A stretch of 33,941 nucleotides of DNA from Methanobacterium sp. UBA279 (GCA_002502855.1 DAQK01000002.1:1-33941); one strand, 5' to 3'; counted from the stretch's first letter, positions 1 through 9,496 are shown. A program made the numbers and translations. The notes: generated by a model from the letters alone, not told the origin.

Positions 1-55
1 GCTTTACAATCTTGTCTATAGGTTCATTCGGAACAAATTCTATACCAAATTTCAT
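1..55 (-). CDS. mer: 5,10-methylenetetrahydromethanopterin reductase (Mer), N-terminal fragment
   Basis: Only the first 18 codons are in the window; the gene continues past base 1. They read MKFGIEFVPNEPIDKIVK, which I recognise as the N-terminus of Mer, the cytoplasmic F420-dependent reductase that converts methylene-H4MPT to methyl-H4MPT in methanogenesis from CO2. The start is the ATG at 55-53, preceded by GGAG at 69-66. A TATA-like box lies 39-46 bases upstream, so the leader is short. The call rests on a short but characteristic segment. Confidence 0.85.
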   Translation of the reverse strand, partial: MKFGIEFVPNEPIDKIVK

Positions 56-93
56 TTTTTATCAACTCCAAGATATAATATGTAACTCATAAA

Positions 94-101
94 CATATAA
101 A
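94..101 (-). promoter_or_regulatory. TATA box of mer
   Basis: On the minus strand this reads TTTATATG. Archaeal transcription usually starts about 25 bases downstream, here near 70-75, which would give a leader of about 17-20 bases carrying GGAG. The rest of 102-341 is very AT-rich and I see no gene in it. Confidence 0.5.
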
Positions 102-341
102 TGGTTGTATAATGTTTGAAATAGTATAACTTTTACTATATTATATACCACAAATATTAATTTTTTAAAGCGGGAAAAAAGCAGCCATAAACAAACAAAA
201 AATAGGCGAAATAGAAAATCATAAAATGAAAAGCGGTTTAAAATTCTTTTAACATTTACTTGCAAAGTTATTCTTTTAAAATGCAGTTGTAAGAATCTTA
301 ATTAGTGATAATGAATAAAATATAAATAGGAGGTGTAAAGT

Positions 342-470
342 ATTTCTCAGAAAACAAAACGTAAATTTTGCCCTGGATGTAAAAAAGAAACTATTTGGGA
401 TTATTATGAGGCCCGCGGTGGTTTTAAACATTGGAAGTGCAGGGATTGTGGGGAGGAAGAAACTTTTTAA
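342..470 (+). CDS. Small zinc-ribbon protein with probable ATT start
   Basis: An open frame of 42 residues holds two C-x2-C pairs (FCPGC and KCRDC), the signature of a single zinc ribbon, and ends EEETF-stop. AGGAGGTG at 329-336 is a near-perfect Shine-Dalgarno. The frame is closed by TAA at 336-338, and neither codon between that stop and the reading frame (AGT, ATT) is ATG, GTG or TTG. ATT at 342-344 lies 7 bases after AGGAGGT and is the only plausible initiator before the first Cys. The protein would read M-SQKTKRKFCPGC. Role unknown; such ribbons bind nucleic acid or protein partners. A point change in a former ATG is the alternative explanation. Confidence 0.55.
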   Translation: MSQKTKRKFCPGCKKETIWDYYEARGGFKHWKCRDCGEEETF

Positions 471-626
471 TCTTATTCTCTATAAGAATTTATAAATGGA
501 ATAATCTGAGGGACGTCTTTGAAATTCAGTAAGAATCCTTAAAAACATAAAAGCGACCTATTTTTTAGCCCCCCCTCACTTATCAACCAATTTTTGGATA
601 TTTAACTTCCAGCTGGAGGAACTAAA
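471..626. other. Intergenic stretch without a gene
   Basis: AT-rich spacer with a run of seven C at about 570-576. It must contain the promoter of the following acidic-protein gene, whose GGAGG lies at 614-618. No open frame or strong hairpin seen. Confidence 0.4.
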
Positions 627-1055
627 ATGATTGACAAAAAAGAACTTGTAGATAGGATAGAAAAAGCTGAATTAGGAAATATACAAGGAGATAAGGATGT
701 TTGGGAGAAATATATCTATTTAGGTGATGATAAGGTTCTTATTGTTGGTTATGAAGAAGAAGAGTCATCTGATGTGCCAGAACCTGAAGAAGAAATCGTT
801 AAGGAATATTATTGGTATTGGGAACTTAGGGATTCACGCACATGGGATGTTCTATTTGAAAATCATGATAAGGTTTTCAGTTTTTGTGAATCTGAAATGG
901 GAACTTTCAGTGATCAAGAACGCATGGAGGATGTGGTTGGCGATATTGATGAAGCAGAAGTATGTTCTTGGAGTGAAAAAGACTTAATTGAAGATATTTC
1001 AGAAGATATTGCAGATAACGTAATGGAATGGTTAACACCCTCAAAAAAGGATTAA
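627..1055 (+). CDS. Acidic protein of unknown function, copy A of a two-member family
   Basis: 142 residues, extremely rich in Asp and Glu, with no signal peptide or membrane segment, so probably cytoplasmic. GGAGG ends 8 bases before the ATG. It is clearly paralogous to the 138-aa protein at 23845-24261. Both have D-K-x-E-L-x-D-x-I near the start, then DVWE, DDK, VGY, a central Y-x-WYWELR-x-S-x-x-WD motif, a shared Phe-Cys and a second Cys, and an ending IEDI-x2-DIAD-x-V-x2-WL. The N-terminal half is best conserved and the acidic linker varies. I do not recognise a named family. Acidity and tryptophans suggest a binding or mimic protein, but that is only inference. Confidence 0.85.
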   Translation: MIDKKELVDRIEKAELGNIQGDKDVWEKYIYLGDDKVLIVGYEEEESSDVPEPEEEIVKEYYWYWELRDSRTWDVLFENHDKVFSFCESEMGTFSDQERMEDVVGDIDEAEVCSWSEKDLIEDISEDIADNVMEWLTPSKKD

Positions 1056-1152
1056 AAAACAAAAGAATTAAACATTCACTCATTCATTGAAATTTATTTT
1101 GAGGATAGTATAATATTAACATCCTTTTCGTGTATCAGATTGATTTATAAAA

Positions 1153-1500
1153 CTAGTTGCCATTACTTTTTGGGTGTATATCACCTAATATAGCAGATTT
1201 TATTACCTCTCCATGACAGGGAAGAGGATCACACCAACATAAAAGAGTTAATTCTCCTTTATCTTCATATAACTTTTGTAATCTACGGATTTCCTTCCAT
1301 TGTGGACTATCTTCTGTAAGGGACTTGAGAAACTTTTCAAACCTATTGATCAAATTTAGTTTTGATTCATAGCTATTCTGTCCAGAATATGGATTTTTTA
1401 AGGGCGAGGCCTTAAGTCCGTAATGATAATTATATCTTCCTATATACTCCCCATCACCATCATATTCGGAGTATTTCTTAATTTTAATCAAACAAATCAC
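1153..1500 (-). CDS. DUF4326 domain protein
   Basis: 115 residues from a GTG at 1500-1498, with AGGTG about 9 bases upstream. The layout matches DUF4326: an N-terminal IGR motif, an SPLKNPY segment, a helix with R-F-x2-F-L, and a C-terminal LTLLCWCDPLPCHGEVI block, in which CWC and CHG are the family hallmark. The biochemical role of DUF4326 is not established; the Cys/His cluster hints at metal binding or catalysis. It lies 91 bases downstream of alba on the same strand and could be read from the same transcript. It is convergent with the acidic-protein gene. Confidence 0.7.
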   Translation of the reverse strand: MICLIKIKKYSEYDGDGEYIGRYNYHYGLKASPLKNPYSGQNSYESKLNLINRFEKFLKSLTEDSPQWKEIRRLQKLYEDKGELTLLCWCDPLPCHGEVIKSAILGDIHPKSNGN

Positions 1501-1591
1501 CTGAATAACACCTGAATAAAAATTAGGTGCTTTTTTAAGTTTTAAAAATTTTTGGAGACTTATCTTTAAAAAAGGTTTTTATTCATAGAGG

Positions 1592-1870
1592 TTATTTATT
1601 TGTCAACTGTATTTCAATAGCGGAAACATTAGTGTTTGATCCTTCTCTATTAGATAACTCTTCTGTGCTGATATTAATTTCTCCAACTTCTGCTTCTAGA
1701 ACAAATTTATTCTTTACAACTTCAGCAACATCTACAGCTCTACTGATGGATCTTCCTCTGGCTTTCAACATTACTTCAGATGTTTCGTTGTTCATTTGAG
1801 TCACTACCGCTAATACATAATTCATAAGTGGTTTACTACCGATGTATACTGTGTTTTTCTCTGACATCAT
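1592..1870 (-). CDS. albA: DNA/RNA-binding protein Alba
   Basis: 92 residues. Alba is a small dimeric chromatin protein of archaea that coats DNA and RNA. The N-terminal YIGSKPLMNYVLAVVTQ strand-helix and the later LKARGRSISRAVDVAEVV segment are the family's nucleic-acid-binding parts. The usual Lys-Lys pair of the loop (GKKP in many Alba proteins) is here Ser-Lys, which removes one of the lysines described as acetylation and contact sites. Two ATGs lie in tandem; GGAGG ends 5 bases before the first (1870) and 8 before the second (1867), so either works. Confidence 0.9.
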   Translation of the reverse strand: MMSEKNTVYIGSKPLMNYVLAVVTQMNNETSEVMLKARGRSISRAVDVAEVVKNKFVLEAEVGEINISTEELSNREGSNTNVSAIEIQLTNK

Positions 1871-2000
1871 TTGTACCTCCTATTAAATACGGTTTTTATG
1901 GGTTATTTAAACGAATTTAACGAAAAAATAAAATTTTTGAGATATTCAATGAAAAATGAGTGTTTCAAAGAATTTCAATAAACTCAGAAATAGTTTAGAA

Positions 2001-2234
2001 TCATTCGATTACTTCTGCAAATGCAAAATTTCTTCTGGCAGAATTGATTCTAATTTTAACTTCATCGCCTACTTTGGCACCGGATACAAAAACCACAAAA
2101 CCTTCTATTCTGGTAATTCCATCTCCATCTCTACCAGTGTCTTCAATTTTCACGTCATATTCCTCTCCTTCATTAACCGGAGCGGAATTTCCTCTATTAT
2201 CTCTTCTCTCATTGCCATAGTTATTTCCAAACAA
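2001..2234 (-). CDS. TRAM domain RNA-binding protein
   Basis: 77 residues from a TTG at 2234-2232. The first dozen residues are Asn/Arg/Gly-rich (FGNNYGNERRDNRGN), followed by a TRAM beta-barrel (about residues 20-77: GEEYDVKIEDTGRDGDGITRI, then FVVFVSGAKVGDEVKIRI). Stand-alone TRAM proteins are common in methanogens and are thought to act as RNA chaperones, often compared with bacterial cold-shock proteins. The frame stays open upstream to another TTG at 2276. I prefer 2234 because GGAAGTGAT precedes it, the TATA-like box at 2298-2305 puts the transcript start near 2275, and family members start at MFGN. Confidence 0.85.
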   Translation of the reverse strand: MFGNNYGNERRDNRGNSAPVNEGEEYDVKIEDTGRDGDGITRIEGFVVFVSGAKVGDEVKIRINSARRNFAFAEVIE

Positions 2235-2297
2235 ATTTATCACTTCCAAATTAAGCCAAATAATATTATTGGCCAAGTTAATATTGGTTTTTAAAGC

Positions 2298-2305
2298 ATA
2301 TAAAG
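2298..2305 (-). promoter_or_regulatory. TATA box of the TRAM gene
   Basis: Reads TTTATATG on the minus strand. A start about 25 bases downstream (near 2275) would leave a leader of about 40 bases before the preferred TTG. That leader length is compatible with regulation at the RNA level, as in cold-shock genes, but no specific element is visible. Confidence 0.4.
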
Positions 2306-2460
2306 TAATTTATTTCTAGAATTTCCATTTTATAGATTTTTTGCAATTATTTTCATTTAAAACCCATTATACACCTGTTTCAGATCTTCATTCCCATCTC
2401 TGATTCATCCTTAGATGTAAATCAAACCGATTAAAAAAGTGAGTATTACAATTAATTCAA

Positions 2461-2497
2461 AATTAACAGGTTTAGATTTAATTAACAGGTTTAGATT
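2461..2497. repeat. Tandem 18-bp direct repeat upstream of the nitroreductase gene
   Basis: AATTAACAGGTTTAGATT occurs at 2461-2478 and again, identically, at 2480-2497, a period of 19 bases (nearly two helical turns). It lies about 95-130 bases upstream of the nitroreductase ATG, in the otherwise featureless spacer 2277-2590. It could be a regulator-binding direct repeat or a replication-slippage duplication. Confidence 0.6.
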
Positions 2498-2590
2498 ATT
2501 AAAAAATTTATTTAAGGTAATAAATCATTTTTTTTGTATGTAAATAAATTAATTAAGGTTATAAACATATCTAATTATCGAGGGATTTTA

Positions 2591-3250
2591 ATGGAAAAAT
2601 ATGGTCTAGATGAGCGTAATCATATATTTGATGAGATTATCAGGTCAAGACGTTCTATACGAGTTTTTAAGGATGAGAAACCTCCTAAAGAAGATATTGA
2701 TGATATAATTGAGGCGGGTATGTTGGCACCTTATGCTGCTGCAGCAGTAGGTGATATTAAGGATTTCAGGCGTTTTTTTGTATTTGAAAGAGGCACTAAA
2801 AGTATCGATACTTTAGCTCTTTTAATGGAAAATAAAGCTGCAGAAGGGGTTAAACATTTTGAAGGTTTATTAAAAGAAAAACCTTTCATGAAATCCAAAT
2901 TCCAGCCATTCATAAATAGACTGAAGATGATCAGGGATAAAGGTGTTCCGGGTGTGACTACAGCTCCTTTTTTCATCATTGTTGCTGAAATTCGCGGAAT
3001 TCCTCCAGCTGAACAAGAATCGTTGGCTCATGTACTTGAGAATATGTGGCTTAAAACCACGGCTTTAAATCTGGGTTTTCAGTTGGTATCCCTCACTAGT
3101 CAGATGGCGGAGGATGAAAAATTAATGAAACTTTTAGAACTTCCAGTTGGAAAATTCGCTCTAAATGGATGTGCCATAGGATATCCGGATATAATTCCCA
3201 AGCCTACATCACGTCCAAATACACAAGATGCTACAAAATGGATGGATTAA
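2591..3250 (+). CDS. Nitroreductase-family flavoprotein
   Basis: 219 residues. Family members are FMN-dependent homodimeric oxidoreductases that use NAD(P)H or F420H2 to reduce quinones, nitro compounds or related substrates; the true substrate here is unknown. The FMN-phosphate loop is visible as RSRRSIRVFKDEKPP (about residues 17-31), followed by the helix AGMLAPYAAAA where the family usually has AP-S-x-x-N-x-Q. The C-terminal half has NMWLKTTALNLGFQLV and the PVGKFALNGCAIGYPD segment. The family's Ser-Asn-Gln region is replaced by Ala-rich sequence. The start is the ATG at 2591 after GAGGG; the frame extends 19 codons further upstream without a good ribosome site. Confidence 0.85.
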   Translation: MEKYGLDERNHIFDEIIRSRRSIRVFKDEKPPKEDIDDIIEAGMLAPYAAAAVGDIKDFRRFFVFERGTKSIDTLALLMENKAAEGVKHFEGLLKEKPFMKSKFQPFINRLKMIRDKGVPGVTTAPFFIIVAEIRGIPPAEQESLAHVLENMWLKTTALNLGFQLVSLTSQMAEDEKLMKLLELPVGKFALNGCAIGYPDIIPKPTSRPNTQDATKWMD

Positions 3251-3328
3251 AAAAAGTTTGGGCTATTGAATATTAATAAAATGGGTAGAAAATGAAGATT
3301 TAAATATCTTATAAGGGGGGTATCTATC

Positions 3329-3553
3329 TTGGAATTACCTATTGCTCCGGTGGGAAGAATAATAAAAAATGCCGGTGCTCCCAGAATAAGTAAAGATGCG
3401 AAAGTTGCTCTAGCTAAAATTTTAGAAGATCAGGGCTTAAAAATTGCTAGAGATGCGATTCGGTTAGCTAAATACTCTGGTAGGAAAACTGTTATGAAAA
3501 GAGATGTGGATTCCGCCGTCAATGATATCTTTTATACTTATCATTTTCCATGA
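3329..3553 (+). CDS. Archaeal histone (HMf type)
   Basis: 74 residues from a TTG at 3329-3331, with GGGGGG at 3315-3320 as ribosome site. The histone fold is plain: ELPIAPVGRIIKNAGAPRIS (helix 1 and loop), then a long helix VALAKILEDQGLKIARDAIRLAKYSGRK split here by loop residues, then KTVMKRDVDSAVNDIF. Typical HMf/HMt proteins are 67-69 residues; this one carries a few extra C-terminal residues (YTYHFP), rich in aromatics. It lacks tail extensions otherwise. It acts as homo- or heterodimer that wraps DNA. It is a single gene with its own AT-rich promoter region. Confidence 0.95.
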   Translation: MELPIAPVGRIIKNAGAPRISKDAKVALAKILEDQGLKIARDAIRLAKYSGRKTVMKRDVDSAVNDIFYTYHFP

Positions 3554-3578
3554 GTGAAATGTTCAATCTCCAAGATTA

Positions 3579-3587
3579 TTTATAATA
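3579..3587 (+). promoter_or_regulatory. TATA box of candidate RNA gene
   Basis: TTTATAATA lies about 20-25 bases upstream of the first helix of the structured stretch at 3602. That is the spacing expected between an archaeal TATA box and a transcription start at the 5' end of a small RNA. Confidence 0.4.
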
Positions 3588-3601
3588 CTATATCATCATT
3601 T

Positions 3602-3745
3602 GACTGGTGCTAGATCCTCTAAAAAGACTTAACTAAGCTTCAATGACTGGGAGAAACCCGGCACCCGGATAGACTACCTTCTGCGAGTTTACTCGGGGGA
3701 TAAAGGGTAACTACCAGTGAACTAATGAGTTATGCAGCGAAACCA
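3602..3745 (+). ncRNA. Candidate structured small RNA of unknown class
   Basis: A GC-richer island within an AT-rich spacer with no open frame. By eye it folds as a closed unit: ACTGGT at 3603-3608 pairs with ACCAGT at 3713-3718; CTGGG/CCCGG at 3647-3651/3657-3661 closes a five-base AGAAA loop; TACCTT at 3675-3680 faces AAGGGTA at 3703-3709 with one bulge; and CGAG-TTTA-CTCG at 3684-3695 sits inside it. A TATA-like box precedes it and T7 and T5 runs (3747-3760) follow, as expected for an independent transcript. It does not match tRNA, SRP RNA, RNase P RNA or C/D-box patterns I know. Short stretches resemble pieces of SAM-I riboswitches but in the wrong order, so I do not call it a riboswitch. 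Confidence 0.4.
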
Positions 3746-3746
3746 A

Positions 3747-3760
3747 TTTTTTTAATTTTT
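3747..3760 (+). terminator. Oligo-T terminator after candidate RNA
   Basis: Runs of seven and five T follow the structured stretch directly. Archaeal RNA polymerase terminates at T-runs without needing a hairpin. The remaining sequence to 3890 is AT-rich; a TATA-like box near 3859-3867 would serve the kinase gene. Confidence 0.4.
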
Positions 3761-3891
3761 ATTCATTTTATAAGTGATTAATCAAGAAAATAGAATATTA
3801 TAATAAAATATTTAATCAATCCTATTCTTTAAGGAAATATTTATTCTTTAAAATCAAAAATATATACAAAAATTTTTGTGTGTTTTTTGAA

Positions 3892-6167
3892 ATGGATTCT
3901 GATAATCAATTCAGGGCGAAGGTGTTTGAAGAAGCTTTAAGGGAAAATAAAGAGTATTTTCGTCCATTTGTGGATGCCAGTTTAGATGTAGTGTATTGTA
4001 TGGGTCCTGATTGGACTGAGATGCGTCAATTGCACGGCCGGGAATTTATCCCAGACACCTGGAACTCAAGTGAGACTTGGATGGATAAATATATTCGTCC
4101 AGATGACCAGGCTCATATCCAAGAAGTCATTAAGAAAGCTATTCATAATAAAACTGTCTTTGAGATGGAACATCGTATCCTGCAAGCGGATGGCACCATA
4201 GGATGGATACATTCACGAGCAGTTCCGGTTTTGGATGAAAATGGTGAAATTATGGAATGGTTTGGAACTGCAAGGGACATAACAGAGCAAAAGAAAGGTG
4301 AAGAAGAATTAGAGTTTCAGGCTGGTCTTTTAACCAATGTTAATAATACATTGACAGCGGTAGATGAAAATTACATTGTAACTTATTGGAATAATGCAGC
4401 TGAGCAGTTATTTGGCTGGAGTAAAGAAGAAGTAATGGGTAAACACTCCAAAGGTATATTCCAAACCAAAGTACCCGACTCATCACGAGAAGAAGCTATA
4501 AAAAAGATGTTAAAAGAAGATCATTACGATGGTGAAGTATATTATAAACACAAAAATGGGAACTATATTCTGACCCATGTTTGTTCTACAGTCCTAAAAG
4601 ACCTAAATGGCAAATTTAAAGGTAGCATAACTTCTTTCCAGGATATAACCGAGCGTAAAAATGCTGAGGATGCATTAAGGGAGAGTGAGGAGAAGTACCG
4701 GTTGATCGTTGACATGGCATACGAAGGCATAGTGATTGCAGACCCAGATGGTACCTACACCTACGTCAACCAGCGCATGGCTGACATGCTGGGCTACTCC
4801 ATCGATGAGATCCTTGGAAAGTCGGGTAACGATTTCATTTTTTGACGATTTTTTACAGGTTGTCCAGGAGATCCGCACGGGACTAGGGGAGGGCCACTCC
4901 ATCCAGGGCGAGTTCAAGTTCCGCCGGAAGGATGGCTCTGCACTGTGGACGCATACAATTTGACTGCCGTGTATGATGATGAGGGGAGGCACATCGTGAA
5001 CATCGGCATGCACACTGACATCACCGACCGTAGGAAAGCTGAAAAGGCCCAGGAAAGCGAAAAACATTACAGCGAAATTGTGGAGACAGCTGAAGAAGGT
5101 ATTGCTGTCCATGAACCGGATGGAACCATTACCTACGTTAACCAGCGCATGGCTGATATGCTGGGCTACTCGCGCGAGGAGCTGATAGGAAACTTAAGCA
5201 CTGATTTTGTTGATGGTGAAGAAAAGAAATTAGTTATTCAGACGCGCAAGAACTTAAAATATGATGGCAGTTTTACCAGGGAAAGGAAGATGTCCTGTAA
5301 GGATGGTTCGACTCTGTGGACACTGACCAACCTTACTCCGTGACGGGATAATGCAGGCAATTTCATTGGTTATCTGGCGATGCATACCGATATCACCGAG
5401 CGGAAGAAAGCTGAAGAAAAACTCAAGGAAAGTGAAAACCGTTTCCACTCCCTGTATGAGGAACAAAAAAAACGACTTACCGATGAATTAAAAAGTTCAA
5501 ACAAGGAATTGGAACAGTTTGCTTATGTTGCCTTCCATGATTTACAGGAGCCTCTACGTATGGTTGCTAGTTTCACCCAATTATTAGGAATCCAATATAA
5601 TGATAAGTTGGACGACAGAGGTCTTGAGTATATTGCATTTGCGGTGGACGGTGCTAAGAGGATGCAGGAACTCATCAATGACCTTCTAGTCTTCTCCAGA
5701 GTAACCAGTAAAACTGATGGATTCAAACCAGTGAATATGTGTAAGGTGTATGATGAGGTTCTATTTAACCTGGAAATAGTTATCGAAGAAAAATGATGCA
5801 GTCATCACCAAAGACCCTTTACCAGTTATATTTTGCTGATTATTCGTAGATGGTACAGATATTCCAGAACCTCATTGGTAACGCTATTAAATATAGAAGT
5901 GAAAAAACGCCGAATATACACATTTTTATAGGGGCGAAAGATAATTATTGGCTTTTTCCTGTTAAAGATAATGAAATAGGAATAGAATCAGAATTCACCG
6001 ATAGAATATTCGATATATTCAGAAGACTACACACCAACGATGAATACGAGGGAACCGGTATTGGACTTGCCATTACCAAAAGAATAGTAGAAAGGCATGG
6101 CGGTAAAATCTGGGTAGAATCAGAGCCTGGCCAAGGGTTAACTTTCTATTTCACAATCCCTAAATAA
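3892..6167 (+). pseudogene. Multi-PAS sensor histidine kinase, inactivated
   Basis: Joined across its lesions this would be a soluble sensor kinase of about 755 residues: four PAS/PAC units, a dimerization helix with FHDLQEPLRM (phospho-acceptor His) and a C-terminal ATPase with N-box NLIGNAIKYR and GTGIGLAI. Lesions: extra T in the T6 run 4838-4843; a lost base near 4945; stop TGA 5341-5343; extra A in 5789-5793; extra T in 5831-5834; stop TAG 5847-5849. The usual DNGIGI of the ATPase reads DNEIGI, a second sign of relaxed selection. PAS units 3 and 4 share almost identical DNA (around 4757-4798 and 5131-5172), and this part is GC-richer than its flanks, suggesting recent domain duplication or recombination. 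ATG 3892 is preferred; a GTG lies 12 bases upstream. Confidence 0.85.
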
Positions 6168-6332
6168 ATGGGTATTAGCCCTGTTCAGTAAACCTAGTGA
6201 TATTATTCAGTAAATAGATTCACTTGCAGCATCTCTCTTATTGAAAAATTCGTATTTTAAATAAAAAAAGAAATAGATTAAAAGAAAATTATTTTGAATA
6301 TTCAAGATGGATATTCAAACGTTGTTTTTTGA

Positions 6333-8498
<2,166 letters not shown>

Positions 8499-8617
8499 AA
8501 TTTCACTCACCTTTCCCAATTTAATTCATTTATTTTAATTTTCAAAACTGTGAAATCCTGTTTTAGAGCTTGATTACTATTTATAGCGTTCATTAGTAGA
8601 TATAATTTAATTATCCT

Positions 8618-8675
8618 AAATGTATCAATTTCTATATAGAAGTTGGTTCTATATAAGTTTTTCTTCGATACATTT
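8618..8675. promoter_or_regulatory. Divergent promoter/operator between katG and the Fur-like gene
   Basis: Nested symmetry in the 203-base spacer: AAATGTATC at 8618-8626 and its exact reverse complement GATACATTT at 8667-8675 enclose the perfect palindrome TTCTATATAGAA (8630-8641) and a near copy, TTCTATATAAG (8647-8657), 17 bases later. The TATATA cores are likely the TATA boxes for the two opposite transcripts, so a protein bound to the flanking half-sites or to the palindromes would block both. The natural candidate is the adjacent Fur/PerR-like protein. Confidence 0.55.
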
Positions 8676-8701
8676 TTATTTTAAAACATCAATTATAAAA
8701 T

Positions 8702-9115
8702 ATGGAAGAGAAATTTCGGGAACACGGAATTAAGATTACTCCTCAAAGGCGGGAATTAATTAAAAAGCTAAAAGAGTTAGAAAATTCCCACCCTTCATTT
8801 AACGATGTTTACAAGGCAGTTAAAGCTACATATCCCAACATAAGTAGTTCGACTGTGCATGAAAACCTAAAATTACTGGTTGAATTGGGCATTATAAGAA
8901 GTTTCCACTATAAGGGTGAAATTCGTTATGAAATGAACTCTGAACCCCATATAAACTTAGCAGAACCAGATGGGAAAATTAAAGATATTAAAAACGATAA
9001 AATCAAAAAACATTTGGCAGAAATAGGACGCATCCTTAATGAGGAGGAAAAAATAAGATATAAAACGATAATAGTTATTGTAGAGAAGCAGAAAATGAGA
9101 AAAGATGTCATTTAA
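8702..9115 (+). CDS. Fur/PerR-family transcriptional regulator
   Basis: 137 residues. The N-terminal winged helix is typical: HGIKITPQRRELIKKL, then HPSFNDVYKAVKATYPNISS and STVHENLKLLVELGII (recognition helix). The C-terminal dimerization and metal part is reduced: the usual His-rich motif is represented by SEPHINL, and the two C-x2-C pairs of a structural zinc site are absent. PerR members sense peroxide through Fe and His oxidation; here only part of the ligand set remains. Divergence from katG and the symmetric spacer suggest it represses katG and itself. There is no clear Shine-Dalgarno, and the ATG lies about 45 bases after a TATA-like sequence. Confidence 0.85.
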   Translation: MEEKFREHGIKITPQRRELIKKLKELENSHPSFNDVYKAVKATYPNISSSTVHENLKLLVELGIIRSFHYKGEIRYEMNSEPHINLAEPDGKIKDIKNDKIKKHLAEIGRILNEEEKIRYKTIIVIVEKQKMRKDVI

Positions 9116-9258
9116 GTATAAGTACAATACCAGTGATGAGGTGGAAAAGAAAAATACAGTATAATAATCCTATCAACAGTTAAATTCAGGTTTCTTTCTC
9201 TTTGTAAAGTGAACTTTTCTTTGCATGAATGAACCTATTTTATGATTTATTTTAGCTA

Positions 9259-9327
9259 TTATAATGTTTTATAGATTGATCCATCCTCAAATCTATCTTG
9301 AATTCTTTTGATAAGTTCATAGGCATA
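9259..9327 (-). pseudogene. Possible PadR-type regulator fragment
   Basis: About 22 codons on the minus strand read YAYELIKRIQDRFEDGSIYK then TL and a stop. This resembles the first conserved stretch of PadR winged-helix regulators (Y-E-I-I-K-x-I ... GSIY-x-TL) with an internal deletion. No start or downstream domain is present. A weak call on a short match, in a region full of gene debris; chance similarity is possible. Confidence 0.2.
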
Positions 9328-9370
9328 GTTTATATACAATTATAATTATAAGATGGTTTAAGGGGTTGTT

Positions 9371-9488
9371 TTGGTTTGCAATAAATGTGAAGGATATTAC
9401 GAACTCCAGGAAGGAGGAAAATCCAGATGATTTTACAGATAGATGCCAATGCGGTGGATCTTTAGAATATATTCAAAAATTTAGATAA
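9371..9488 (+). pseudogene. Small zinc-ribbon protein gene with one frameshift
   Basis: From TTG 9371 the frame reads MVCNKCEGYYELQEG, and after one extra G in the GGAGG near 9410-9416 it continues ENPDDFTDRCQCGGSL and ends at TAA 9486-9488. Restoring the frame gives a 38-residue protein with two Cys pairs (CNKC and CQC), a zinc-ribbon form common as a small protein in Methanobacteriales. A TATA-like box, TTTATATA, lies at 9329-9336 and GGGG just upstream of the start. Function unknown. Confidence 0.5.
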
Positions 9489-9496
9489 TCTATTGA

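Noticed and set aside
541..600. C7 run near 570 as a functional site
   Set aside because: Isolated homopolymer with no symmetry or neighbouring motif; nothing supports a role.
1956..2294. 112-codon plus-strand frame across the TRAM gene
   Set aside because: Overlaps the TRAM coding sequence in antisense; the TRAM domain, TATA box and ribosome site support the minus strand.
3602..3720. SAM-I riboswitch, suggested by GGTGCTAGATCCT and GAAACCCGGCAC stretches
   Set aside because: The two segments occur in reversed order relative to SAM-I, the flanking P1/P3 helices are missing, and no methionine or SAM gene follows.
4843..5849. Recoding (programmed frameshift, selenocysteine or pyrrolysine) in the kinase
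   Set aside because: Six separate lesions of mixed type plus loss of a conserved ATPase glycine point to decay; no slippery site with pseudoknot or SECIS-like element is evident.
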